A DNA stretch of 64,000 bases, from contig NW_026516666.1 in the NCBI RefSeq assembly GCF_025766255.1, positions 868,001-932,000 of the forward strand, read 5' to 3'. This document shows, piece by piece, positions 21,882 through 32,890 of this stretch (position 1 is its first letter; every line of letters begins with the position of its first letter). This DNA is from Zychaea mexicana. Its lineage: Eukaryota; Mucoromycota; Mucoromycetes; Mucorales; Lichtheimiaceae. The notes beneath the pieces are model-generated. The model saw only the letters and a list, made by a program, of their open reading frames with translations. It had not been told where the DNA came from and ran no database searches. Both the position numbers and the translations under genes were made by a program.

Positions 21882-23803
21882 AGTTGAATACCATGTGTGG
21901 CCATATATTCATGTAGCATTTCCCGGGAATTAAACTTATCAACTGTTAACCAACTATTATCCTTTACACTATATCCAACCCACTTAACCTCAAATATGTA
22001 CTTATTATCAGTATACACATGTCCTACAATCTTCTCAATTTCATATGAATTACTATGTTCTATATTTCTCTGTTCTCTTTGATTTTTTCTCTTGCGTTTA
22101 GATGTATTATTTTCAGTTTCGTCCTCACTATCTATAGCCATATCTATTGATTGATTAATGTTAAGCTGTAGATATTTCTGCTGCATGTCAACCATTTCGT
22201 TATATTCAGTATTTACTTTTTGCTCATTTGAAAATACTAAGTCAAGTTTGTTTTTCTTACTTGGGAATTCAAAATCTTTTCCATACTATAATTTATGATG
22301 TGGTTTTACCTCTATATTATACTTATTTACAAATCGCCATATATTAGTAAGAATACAAGCAACATGAAACTGAATATTATAATATCTTATATCGGTTATT
22401 TGCAATGCTGCACGATTATTATTAAATCTTTCAAATTTAGAGCCTAACATAGAGAACTGTACTTCTATTGTTGAACGAAATAATCCAAACTTGTTATTAA
22501 AGTATGTCTCATTGATTGTTAACTTTTGTCCTGGTTCTTTTCTTATGGGATGTAAAAAATTACGGTCATAAAAACTATATCCAGCATCTGTCGCATTATC
22601 TTTAAACTTTTGTATAAATAAGTTATATCCACCATCCATTCCTAAACAATCTGCCTCACTTATTTTTTTATATAGTTTCATATTAATAAACATAGTACCA
22701 TCATTTCCGATAGCACATTTTTCAGATACTGAAACATGTGTAATTATTTCATTCATATCCTGTATAACTTGTGTACGTACAGCTGGCCCTTTTAATTTAT
22801 ATAAATATAACTGTGAATGTGACTCATTTGGTTTATAATACTTTATTTTACTATCATGTCCATCAATAAATAGTGTAACATTCTTAAAACCATCTGGATT
22901 GTTTATTATTGCTGATAGAATGCGAATACGTGGTGATGAGAACATACTATCCAAATCTTGTTTTACCTTTTTATTCAATTCATTATAGTTAGTAATCCAG
23001 AACCGCTTATATAAATCATAAAATGTTGCATATGGCATAACAGTATGCATATCCTTTCCTGATACACCTGATACCATATGATATAATAATGCAAGTCCTT
23101 TTTCAATCTCGCGGTATGGCCCTGGATATTCAATATTTTTACATATAAAACTGTAAGAGCACCTGCAGCGGTCGCTGTTAAGAACCTGTTATGTTAAATT
23201 TAACAGTTTATTTAACAGCCAGACCTTGCAGCGGTTGCTGTTAACGTCCTGTTAAATTTAACAGCCCGAACAAAAACTGTTAAATTTAACAGTTTCTTGA
23301 ATCGAGAAAAAGGACTTGAAAAATAAAGCTATATCTCACTTCATTCTTTGTTTGTATTCTTCAAATTGAACAACGCTACTTCTAACGCCACTCGCCTGTC
23401 TGACGTTTCTGCCGCTGCCCCCTGCTCAGGAGAAAGGGCAAAGCTTTCATTAAAACCAACGACGTGTGAAGTTAACAGCTTCGTAACAGTAACCGCTGCA
23501 CGAAATGCCCTGTTAAGCTGTTACGCACTGTTAAGCGGGCTGTTAAACTCTGAAATTTAACAGTTTCGTAACAGCGACCGCTGCAGGTGCTCTAAGAAAA
23601 TAAAATACAGGTATAAATCCAAATCTATAAAGTAATACATCCTTTATATCATTTATTGTATTATTCTTCATATCTTTAATAGCTGTTCTATGATTAAATC
23701 TATGTTGCATTTCAGGCCAAGATTTATCAAGAAAAGTCCATTTATTATCAATTAAATTTTTAATTTCAATATCGAGTTGTTCAGTGTGTTGTGTTGTGTT
23801 CAT
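21878..23803 (-). pseudogene. Harbinger/IS5-clan DDE transposase fused to a C-terminal chromodomain, broken
   Basis: The minus-strand N-terminal piece (23803-23595) ends in LLYRFGFIPVFYFL, where a MITE (23157-23592) is inserted. The rest resumes near 23150, one frame off, as NIEYPGPYREIEKG. The catalytic region shows TLFIDGHDSKIKYY (first Asp), ADCLGMDGGYNLFIQ (second Asp) and FGLFRSTIEVQFSMLG (Glu), the DDE_Tnp_4-like pattern. At 22286 a single TAG interrupts the frame. The same frame then continues for 135 codons: a basic linker (SKRKRKNQREQR) and a chromodomain (YEIEKIVGHVYTDNKYIFEV, KWVGYSVKDNSWLTVDKF). Chromodomains bind methylated histone tails; a fused one could steer integration. Lesions: MITE, frameshift, amber. 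Confidence 0.75.
23157..23592. mobile_element. Harbinger-type MITE (436 bp) inside the transposase gene
   Basis: Perfect 24-bp inverted ends beginning GAGCACCTGCAGCGG, flanked by the 3-bp duplication TAA (23154-23156, 23593-23595). Three-bp TAA/TTA duplications and G-rich ends are typical of PIF/Harbinger. The interior is full of the palindromic motif CTGTTAAATTTAACAG and has no transposase. Confidence 0.88.
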
Positions 23804-24418
23804 TTCTATTTGTTGTTATGTACTTTAAACAATCGCTCTTTTTTTTCTCGTGGGAGGCTACCAATATAAATAAAAAAATTCAATTTTTATTATTTTTATT
23901 GTAAATCAATAATTATTTCGGCCACTGATGGTTATACCGGTCATAGCAATTTTATTATCTATATTACAGCTAGTAGATTATAATTGGTTAGACAACTAAT
24001 AGTAGGACGCCCTACAAGTTAGGAGATATCCAAAACCTAAATATATTGACATATTTTCTCAATCTACCTTATTTGGCAGACCTGTACTGTATTTATGGAC
24101 ATGACAAATAATAATATACAGATGGTTTTAATTGTCTAGATGATATGCATAAGAGAGGAAATAAACACTCGGCAATCGGTGAGGATGAAGAAAGATCATG
24201 ATGTTTTTTTAGTTGGTTTTTGTTGGTTTAAACAATACTTTTTGCTTAATGGTTTGTTAAAAAGGATAAGCACTAAATTTATTATACAGGCAAAAAAGGA
24301 ACCTTGTATATGTTACTTTGAAGGCATAGCTGGCAAAGGCGTGTAAATAAATCTAAAAAAAAGGAGAAACTTTTTCAAAGCATTAAAAAAACCATTACTT
24401 GATCCAATACAAAGGTTA
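23804..24418. other. AT-rich stretch, no gene
   Basis: About 600 bp, with one 68-codon plus-strand frame (24140-24346) that I regard as chance. It probably holds the 5' region and the end of the Harbinger-like element, but I could not fix a boundary. Confidence 0.4.
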
Positions 24419-26041
24419 CACTGTAGGAAAATTCTTGTGAATTTTAAATTCTTGTAAACACTAAGTAAAGTAACAAGAATTCTTGTGGATTCTTGTGAAT
24501 TTAAAGTAGCGATAAAGCGGTCACGCGTTCACAAGAAAATCAAAGCGGTCACACGTTCACAAGAAAATCACAAAACGTTTTGTGGAATACCAAAGCGGTC
24601 ACACGTTCACAGGAAAATCACAAAACATTTTTGTGGAATATTCATTATATAGATTTTAAAAAATAGCTTTATTCAATTACATGATACTAGCTACGGTTTA
24701 TTGATTGATGGAATACTGGTCGAGCGTATACAGATGAAAACCACCCCTTTCTCTCTCTCTATATATCACATACACTCTCGCTATATATATACGTGTATGT
24801 GTGTGTGTTTATACAATAATCAACTTTCTGATACTTTAACTTACCTTTTAATTATGTATATTTTTGTGGGGGGAGCAGCTCCGAGCCGCTTTGTCGTACG
24901 GCGTCGTTTGGTAGACTGCGTGGACTGGGCAGGAGCAGGGGCAGGAAGAAAAGCAGAAGCAGGAAGAGAAGCAGAGACAGGAATAGCAGAAGCCGGTTCT
25001 TGTTGTCTACCTGATAGTTAATATATATTTGATTGTGGTTGCTCTAGTGTAGTAGTTATCATACCTAGAAACCACTCTCGACTTGCTGGATCTGCCGTAG
25101 TTATGCCAGCATTCCTGGAGGATATGGCGAGCTGCCCACTGGCCCTGGCAGACAGCAAAACCAATGCCCTGCTTTTTTGCCAGGTTCATGAAAAGGCTAT
25201 TAGCCCAGTTGCCTATCTTTGCTTTGTAGCTTAGCAAAGTAGTGGGTCACGCTGTTGTCAGCACGATTCTGCAATCTTTTCACCAGATCGACCACAACAC
25301 GTTCGCTAATGTGCTTGATGTCGGTCTGGGCTTTGATCAAGGCACCTCCTTCATAATGGTGGTAGCCTTGAAGGAGAAGGCGCTCAACATCATCCTTGCT
25401 CGCTTTCTTTACCATCTTCCCCTTGGCATTTAGAGTCATTGGGTGGGGAATGAGGGAAACCGTCTCAGCAAGTTCTGCTTCATCGACAACTGGTACCTCG
25501 ACTAGGGACTACGCCGTTAGCAGTTGGTCGAGCTTCTCCAGAATGACTGCTTGATTTGTCTCTACATTAATAAGACGATGCTCCATACGAGTGAAGACTT
25601 AGGAGATTAAGGTTAGCGTTGGGAGGTGTTTGGTTAGTATTTGCGAAGAAAAGAAAGAAAAAAAACTTTTGCGGTAATATAAAAGTATTTGTCACCCTGG
25701 TTAACCAGGTGGTTATAACAAGAGAGTACTGTTTAATCACAAGAATCCACAAGAATCCACAAGAACCACCAAAAAAAAAATTGGCGACCAGAGCAGGCAG
25801 TGACAGACGTCACAAATTTACAAGAAATCCACAAGAATCCACAAGAATGAGGCCGGCGGGGTCCAAATTCACAAGAAATCCACAAGAATCCACAAAAACC
25901 AGGCGACCCAGAGCAGGCAGTGACAGACGTCACAAATTTACAAGAAATTCACAAGAAATCCACAAGAACCACAAGAATGAGGCCAGCGGGGGTCCAAATT
26001 CACAAGAAATTCACAAGAACCACAAGAATTTTCCTACAGTG
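24419..26041. mobile_element. CACTA-like non-autonomous transposon, copy B (uninterrupted)
   Basis: 1,623 bp between inverted ends CACTGTAGGAAAATTC..., flanked by the duplication TTA (24416-24418, 26042-26044). It is nearly identical to copy A after removal of its insertions. Differences include a missing 24-bp unit in the Glu/Ala-coding repeat, one fewer G in a homopolymer, and scattered single bases. It shows the empty-site sequence for both the LINE and the MULE of copy A. Confidence 0.9.
24845..25586 (-). pseudogene. Broken ORF carried by CACTA-like copy B
   Basis: Same frame order as in copy A: MEHRLINVETNQAVILEKLD, a TAG at the same codon, then KMVKKASKDDVERLLLQGYH, and a one-base shift near 25238 into IGNWANSLFMNLAKKQGIGF. 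The shared lesions mean the ORF was already broken before the two copies spread. A donor-like AG|GTAAGT follows the last open segment at 24845. Confidence 0.5.
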
Positions 26042-26502
26042 TTAACTTTATTTATGTTATGATCACAACATATCACTATTGGTACCGATGTCTATACTTC
26101 TGTATCTGTACATTATTCGGTCTGTTCAATCCTTTTGATTTATGCCAATAACAATCTGATCCAAAATAATAGACATGTTTAATGTGCCTTTCCTTTACGC
26201 ATGACCCATCAGGTACTTATATGAATGTATCTATAACAACGATCGTTGAGCTCATTTCAATCAAACGGTCCATCCCGTAATTATAATGATCCACACTCTA
26301 AGAAGAAAAAGAATGTTCAGTGGTAGCATCACCATACGATCATATGTAAAACCATCATAATCTACTAGGTGGAATATAGAGAAGGGGTAGCATTAATGCA
26401 GCTAGATCAATTGTCGTCCAAAAAAATAAATATATCCAAGCAACAACAAATAATTTTTGTGAACGCAACAATAATTTTTGCGAACGCAACAATAATTTCG
26501 TT

Positions 26503-28409
26503 ATGGAAAGACAATATGTTAAGCCAATAAGCAGATGCCATTACTGTTATGAAACAGATTCCAATGCAGCAGATAAGTCAAATAGACGAAATCTATATGC
26601 TCATCATCGATCTGTACATAGTAAGTGAAAAAATATTAACAATTCAAGAAATGTCTTATTAAAGTGCTTTTTTTTTCTGTTTTTTGGTAGACCTTTCTTT
26701 ACCAGAACAAGCAGCACGAAAAAAACAACCACGAAATAGCCAGTTAAGCAGCACACCTAACTCTTATGATTTCACTGATCTCTTTTTCCTCTGACATCTT
26801 ATTCTTCTTTAATTATAGAATCAAAATCGTAACTCAAAATTTGTTGGAAAAACAGGTATGGATTTATTCTCATACCTGAAAACCCTTGTTATTTATTCTC
26901 TCCAAAAATTTTTTTTTTTCCCGCTAACTAATTCGCACTTTTTTGCTTAGCCTGGTATTGAGTATTCTCTTGTTTATGAATGTTCTGTATGCGACTACTT
27001 TGGTGATACTGTTGATGATCTTAGCGAACATTTCAATATCCATTTAACACCAACCCCTCAGAAACGACCTTCGGATACTGACATTGACACCAATAAAAAT
27101 GTATGATCTTGTGCAATCTGACAATAACACGCCTGTATGCTTATTTGTCCTTTTTTTATTTTATTAATTTTTGTTTATAGATCAAGATATTCAGAGGAAA
27201 ACGAGCTCACACATTTGATCAAGCTTTGGCAGATAAAATCGGTTCCCAAGATACACCAAAAATTACGAAAAGTGATACTGAAAAAATATCAAAAATGTAT
27301 ACTTTGCAGCTTCAAAGCTTAATTGGAACTTTGGACACAACAAGCAAGGAGATCCTTAATGGACATCACGAAGACCAGCGGAAATTGAAATCACTCACCA
27401 AGTATCACGAATGTCTGAAGGTTATTCGTTCAGCTTTATCATGCCGCAATCATCACGACTTTGAATCCTTTAACTTTCCTACTTTAGACACAAACATTAT
27501 TAGTAACAAAGAAAACAGCTTTTATCGATTTGTCAAGCATGTTCTTTGGGATTACTCATCCAAGTGCTTCCACAGTACCTTATCTTTTACCAACCATGAA
27601 CGAACTTTTTTTTCCGATTATATCATTCCTATCTTTAGCCACTTTGAAAATCAATACCAAGACATTCATTTTGAATGGTAAGTTATCTAATTAGATAAAT
27701 GAGAACCATAAATCACGGATTAACACTCCCTTCTTTTTTTGTGACCAATATTTAGTTTAGGTGTGAAGTTTCGATGAAAAGTCGCCAAGCCATGCAGTCA
27801 ACAACATCATCAAGTAATGCAGATGGCATTGGTTATTCTACAAATATTGGTATTATGGATGATGAACGAGTAATTTTCGAAGCATCATCGGGACCAAGAC
27901 GGGAAGATGTACAACATACATATGGCGATACTCTCAAGAATATGGAAGCATTAACCTCGATCATCTTGCTCAAGGCTTACAAGTTATCAAATGCACGCTT
28001 CTCAACTCTTACCCGTTACAAATCGATATGTATTCATTCAATCAAACGAACTCTGACCTTGTCTATAATGAGCATCACCAACGATAAAAAATTTGTTTTT
28101 GAAGAACAACGACGCGCTACTGTCCCTGTTGGATATCAAGAACGATATTATTGGTATGAGATCCTGGAACTTATCACACGTTTACAGGTTGGTATTGGAT
28201 TATAAATAAGTATGATCGGTATAGCAAAGGGCTAATGATGGATCGTCTTATAGGAATTGCTTGAAGGGCAAGAAGAAGTAGATGGTGATTTATGCTCTGA
28301 ACATTCGGACCCCATGATTGAAGAAGAGGAGACAATCAAGCATACATTTGAAACTGAAAATATACCAATCGACCTCTGTGTATCTCAAAACGACGTTAGA
28401 TACTTCTGA
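26503..28409 (+). CDS. Zinc-finger protein of unknown function, right-arm copy
   Basis: Seven exons: 26503-26620, 26691-26742, 26819-26855, 26951-27100, 27181-27677, 27761-28187 and 28254-28409, giving 478 aa with all GT-AG joins in frame. Residues ~12-37 hold a finger-like CHYC...LYAHHRSVH; ~73-95 hold a clearer C2H2 finger, YECSVCDYFGDTVDDLSEHF. From ~120 on there is a helical region. Further on, SNADGIGYSTNIGIMDDERV and IFEASSGPRRED form an Asp...Glu-x-Ser-Ser pattern, followed by helices to ERYYWYEILELITRLQ and an acidic tail. The ADG...E pattern resembles the core of PD-(D/E)XK nuclease-like domains expanded in Mucoromycota; this is inference. It is intact in both arms of the palindrome. 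Confidence 0.75.
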
Positions 28410-28734
28410 TAACCGATCCGACGATGCCGACGATGCCGACGATTCTGCCTGATTTCCCACTTTATATCAACTCTTGTTCAAATCTTCCATTGAAGTTCCT
28501 TTTAGTGTATTTTGGACATGTCCCCACTATTATTTCTATATTTTTTACACAACATTAAAAGAGAAAAAAAAGTCTACTTTGTATATATAACCATCAGAAC
28601 ACACTTACTTCCACTGTCTTTTTCTCATTTCCATTACTATAATAATTAGAAGCATATTTTATTATAAAATATGGATAGAGAGTATATATTGAATTTAACA
28701 AAGGAAAAAAGAATAAGGATAAATTCAAGTTATT

Positions 28735-29206
28735 TTAATATGTATGATTCCTATGTATCAATCCATTCCAATAGTAAAAAGTGCCACGTTGTAGAAAGTA
28801 CTTAGGGCTACTAAATATAGATAATAGTTTATGCATGTACCAATCAAAAAGCGTATATGTGGATGGCCGATATAAGGGGTCATTTGGACTATTGTAATGA
28901 TAAAAACAATACGTAATATTTTTTTTACTTGCAGGCAATGCATATTGGCCATTCAAAACTCAATCCCTGTCTCTTCATTTTTTTGAAGTGCATAATATAG
29001 GCTAATTTGCAAAAGATCTCTTTTTGTAGGTATAATAACAACTTAACGGTTTGAGTATAATATGAATATGGGACATATTTCTTTTCTGGTAACACATCAT
29101 TGCTATGGAGACAACAGTGATATATATGGGTTTTAAAATATTGTTTCTTCTCAGGGAAACGTGTTGTGCTTTTTTCCCCCATAGTAACAATGTCTGAAAA
29201 AGACAT
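28735..29206 (-). pseudogene. Broken ORF, right-arm mirror copy
   Basis: Same as 18125-18596 in the other arm, with one changed residue near the start (MSFSD versus MSLSD) and the same frameshift, so both descend from one already broken sequence. Confidence 0.35.
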
Positions 29207-29800
29207 TAGTGTGCGTCGACGAGCATCTTATTTTCACTACTAATGACTTTCTTTTCTTGCTTTATCGGCTTTTATGTAGATGGTATGGAAGCGGATTAAA
29301 GAAATTAATGAGATGAATGGATAAACACATATACGGAAAGGAAGGAGGAAATTAGAAGAAGTGTGTTTCTGTGATGCGTATGTCGGCATATTTTGAGTGG
29401 AATTAAATTGGTCCTCATTAGGTAGGTCCCCGCAAAATGTTAAATACGGCTATAGATATGGATATGGTACCGGATATGAATAATGCGAATATTTATCACG
29501 ATAACTTAGTTAAAAAAGCTGCTGTTAAACGTGGTTTCCAAGTGTTGTATTTCTTTCTCTTATTCACCATTTCTCAAATCTATATAGCATTATCCATAAC
29601 GAGAAACCTCCCATGCATATCGTTCTTTCCAAACTTCATGATAATAGCATCTTCACATCATACTGAAAAAGCTAACCGCCATTTTATAATTCATCAAGCG
29701 CCATGTTAATAATATACCAATGCCAAATCAAAAATTTTCCAGCGCCAAATTGAAAAAAACGTCGCGCCAAATAAAAAACGCACCTGCCACCATCATGATA

Positions 29801-30341
29801 AAGTGGGCGTCAGCTGAAGGGGCCAATTTAAGACCCGATTTCCAGCCTTCATAGAGTTATCTCTGCATGCTTAATTGCCACAAAAGATAGCAGAATCGAT
29901 AGCTTTAGAGGAGAGGAACACAACGTACTAAATGTTTTTTCAATGCGCTCACTTGTTGCTGAGCTATGACGTTTCGAAGTTTACTATTTTTAGTACTTTT
30001 AGCTAGGAAACGAACAATTTTTGTACACCATTTCCCCATCATCTATTTTGAATCGCAAATCTTTTTCACGTCATCTTTCACCAACTTCATAGTTAAATAC
30101 GCATTTAAATGGCAGGAACCAAAAGAAGAGCTAAAGTTGGTAAAGCCAACTACGAACAAGGAAAAAGATTGAGACTTGAACGCGAAAAAGCAGAATGCGA
30201 AAGAGCAGAACGCGAACAACAAGAGATCGAAGTTCAAGACATTCAACAAGAGGAAGAATCCCCTCTTATTGATCACCTGACGCGGGGGTTAAAGTCGATT
30301 TGATTTTTGCAAAAAATGGCCCCTTTAGCTGACGCCCACTT
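29801..30341. mobile_element. 541-bp TA-flanked MITE (Tc1/mariner-type ends), copy 1
   Basis: Inverted ends AAGTGGGCGTCAGCT(G/A)AAGG, flanked by TA on both sides (29799-29800, 30342-30343). The left palindrome arm shows the empty site with a single TA. The element contains one conserved 64-codon frame (30109-30303) and no transposase. Confidence 0.88.
30109..30303 (+). CDS. 64-aa charged coiled-coil peptide encoded by the MITE, copy 1
   Basis: Starts MAGTKRRAKVGKANYEQGKR, continues with a Glu/Arg-rich helix (EREKAECERAEREQQEIEVQ) and ends HLTRGLKSI. It differs by one residue from the copy at 49126-49320. The highly charged helix and basic N-terminus suggest a DNA- or protein-binding peptide, but no family is recognised. 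Whether it is expressed cannot be told from the sequence. Confidence 0.45.
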   Translation: MAGTKRRAKVGKANYEQGKRLRLEREKAECERAEREQQEIEVQDIQQEEESPLIDHLTRGLKSI

Positions 30342-30424
30342 TATTCCCACCAACGACATGCTAAAAAAAAAACTCAGCGCCATATGAAAAAAATCATCCG
30401 CCATCTTTAAAGGAAAAACCTGTA

Positions 30425-31150
30425 GCTAGTACATAGTTGCTTAACTTCAGTGGCAACTCCAATATGTACAACGTTAGACAGGGGAGAAGAAATGGGTAGG
30501 TCATCTATAGGTCTTCTCAGAATGTATGATGTACTATCACTAATGAATGATAATAAGCTCCCTCCAAAAAGAACAAAAGAAAGTAACTTTTCTTTGAGCT
30601 GGTGTCTGAAGATTAGATTTATTACTGATGGTACATTAGCAGCGAGAAGCTTAGAATATTCCAACCGCCAAGTTAATGAAAGTGTTGCACCCACATTATG
30701 GTTTGTTTGCTTATTAAAGTTTTGGAAAAGAGCTCCGCTTTGATGAATTCTCGTGTAAGCCGCTTTTTTATGAGCTTTACCCATTTCGGGGCAATTTTGC
30801 CTGTTTACATTTTCCGCAAGCGCGACACAAGACGCTAATCTTTGCTCCATTTGGAAAGGACAGCAAGCTTCGTTCTTTCGCTCTCTCTTTTTCTGCTACT
30901 TCTTCCTTTCTTTCTCCACCCTCGTGTCTTTCACAATATATCGTTTCCGCACAAATAAATTGTAGGTCTATGGGGTTTATATCGTCAATACGGGTTTGGG
31001 TGTTCAAGAGTAAGCAAGACTACCCCGTAAGTATACAGTACTAACGTAGCATATATTGATGCACTAATATAAGCAATGTATTTGATATTAATTGTATCCT
31101 ATGTATATATGAATTTTCAATCGTCCGACCGACAAAATATTAAATCTCGA
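30425..31150. other. Spacer right of the palindrome
   Basis: A minus-strand frame of 147 codons (30407-30850, starting MEQRLASCVALAENVNRQNC) runs into the palindrome arm for its last few codons, and a plus-strand frame of 97 codons overlaps it. Neither resembles a known family, and which strand (if any) is coding is unclear. Pyrimidine-rich sequence at 30880-30950 could be the promoter region of the methyltransferase gene. Confidence 0.35.
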
Positions 31151-32890
31151 ATGAAGAAGTCTAAAAAGAGCAATAGCTCCATCAGAAAAGCAAAGGGCAA
31201 CAAAGCGGATCAGACTAGCAACAGTACCATGAGCGCTGACATACAGAAAAGCCCTTCATCCTCATCCATGAGCCAAACAGCATCGGCCTCTTCCGGTACT
31301 GGCAAACCAGGCCATAAATTTGAAGCCGGTCGACGATTTCATGACATCGAAAACGTCTCGTATTTCTTCCCTAACGACAATGATGGTGCGTATCGTAACG
31401 GGATACATATCGTATCACTATCATTATCATTATCGTCACGTAGCATGCGCTTTTGTTTTCGCGGAAGGAAACTATTTACATTATTATCACTGAACGTGCT
31501 ATTTCATTATAGAGGTTGACCGGCTTCATCAGCAACATTGGATTGTCCGTCATATTATGAAAGGGTAAGCTATATAAAAGTCGTGACTATAATCTATAGA
31601 ATCACTATAAAGAAAGCATGAAGCATTTTAACTTGTTTTTTTTGTGATGTCCTGTTTTGTATTGCGACTATCGCATGTTTTAGAAACTTCCAGTCGCCAA
31701 TGGAAGAGAAACTGAAAGAGGGAATTATGGTCTTGGACTCGGGATGCGGTAACGATCCAATTCTTTTCAAACAAATATTACGGTGATGACAATCATTTAT
31801 GCTAACGCGTAAAAACTATATTTAATCTATTTATCATTTCAGGTCCTGCTACATGGTCCTTGGATATGGCCGAAATGTATCCCCAATCAACGTTTTACGG
31901 TGTCGACGTGTATCCAGTCTTTCCTAATGAAGTGAAACCGCAAAACTGCCACTTCCAGGCATGTAACGTCGCCGAAAAACTACCATTCCCTGATAACCAT
32001 TTTGATTTCATTCACCAACGATTGCTTATTTTTGGCCTTACCCGAGCAGACTGGAGAAATGTAAAGCTCATGTTCTTAATAACAACAACGTCATCCTTTG
32101 GCTTTTGAGGATACATCAATGCAGCTCATGCGACCTACTCACTCAAATTATGCTGCCACAATCAAATTTGTATATGTGTATAGGCGATTAAGGAACTTGT
32201 TCGCGTTTTAAAACCAGGCGGATATCTGGAAATTCTCGAGGTAAATATAAAGACGCGAAAATGACCGTTATGTAAAGTGTGAGAGTAACTGTTACTAATA
32301 AGGTCGTCTCACCATTATATTTTTGTTATTGTACCACATATTATTGCGATTAGTGTGATATTGAATTTGAGAATGAAGGACCAATGCAACATCGAGTAAT
32401 GAGTGCCAGTAAGTTTCAATATGTACAGATACATTTGTTTTTACACGAATAATACTAGTCCGAGTGGTTAACTGGTGATAGTTTTCCAAGCATTTGTGAA
32501 AAAGGATATGAGTCCTTCAGTCTCACGAGAGCTTGGTCCAGAATATCTGGAACCGATTGAACAATTACAAGATATCAAGGACAAGGTCGTTTCTTTTCCT
32601 ATGAATCATGGAGGAAAGCTTGGATCATTATTCTGGTAAATTGAGACATACGCAGCAGAATCTTCGAGTGTAGACTGAATATCTGAATGAGACTCTGTTA
32701 TCTTTAAAGGGACGATTTTCGACACGCATGTGAAGCTCTACATGCCTGGGTTATGAAAGAAGATGTTGAATTTGAGGACCTTGAAGTATACAAACAATTT
32801 TTGGGCGAATGTGCGCAAGAGTGTAGCGAGTACAAAACCAACATGCCCTGGCATTGTTACTCTTGCCAAAAGAAACCTGAATCTGCGTAG
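31151..32890 (+). CDS. SAM-dependent methyltransferase, class I
   Basis: Eight exons: 31151-31385, 31513-31564, 31684-31748, 31843-32060, 32184-32240, 32354-32408, 32482-32635 and 32710-32890 (338 aa). The first ~60 residues are Ser/Lys-rich and probably disordered. The SAM-binding motif I is VLDSGCGPATWSLDMAEMYP (residues ~110-130), with the acidic end of strand 2 in YGVDVYPVF. Motif IV is EKLPFPDNHFDFIHQRLLIF, and the later LVRVLKPGGYLEILE is typical of class I methyltransferases. Fungal relatives include the LaeA/TAM-like group; the substrate is unknown. An in-frame ATG at 31076 would add 25 mostly hydrophobic residues; I prefer 31151 because the Lys/Ser start is more usual. All splice joins keep motifs intact. 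Confidence 0.85.

Larger units (their letters stand above)
26205..30424. repeat. Right arm of the inverted duplication
   Basis: Reverse copy of 17451-21231. It contains the intact zinc-finger gene on the plus strand and a TA-flanked MITE (29801-30341) lacking in the left arm, where the unoccupied site reads ...ATGATATTCCCACC. Its outer end (…CCTGTA at 30424) mirrors TACAGG at 17451. I see no convincing target duplication outside the two ends; only a GCTA occurs on both sides, at slightly different distances. Confidence 0.92.
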
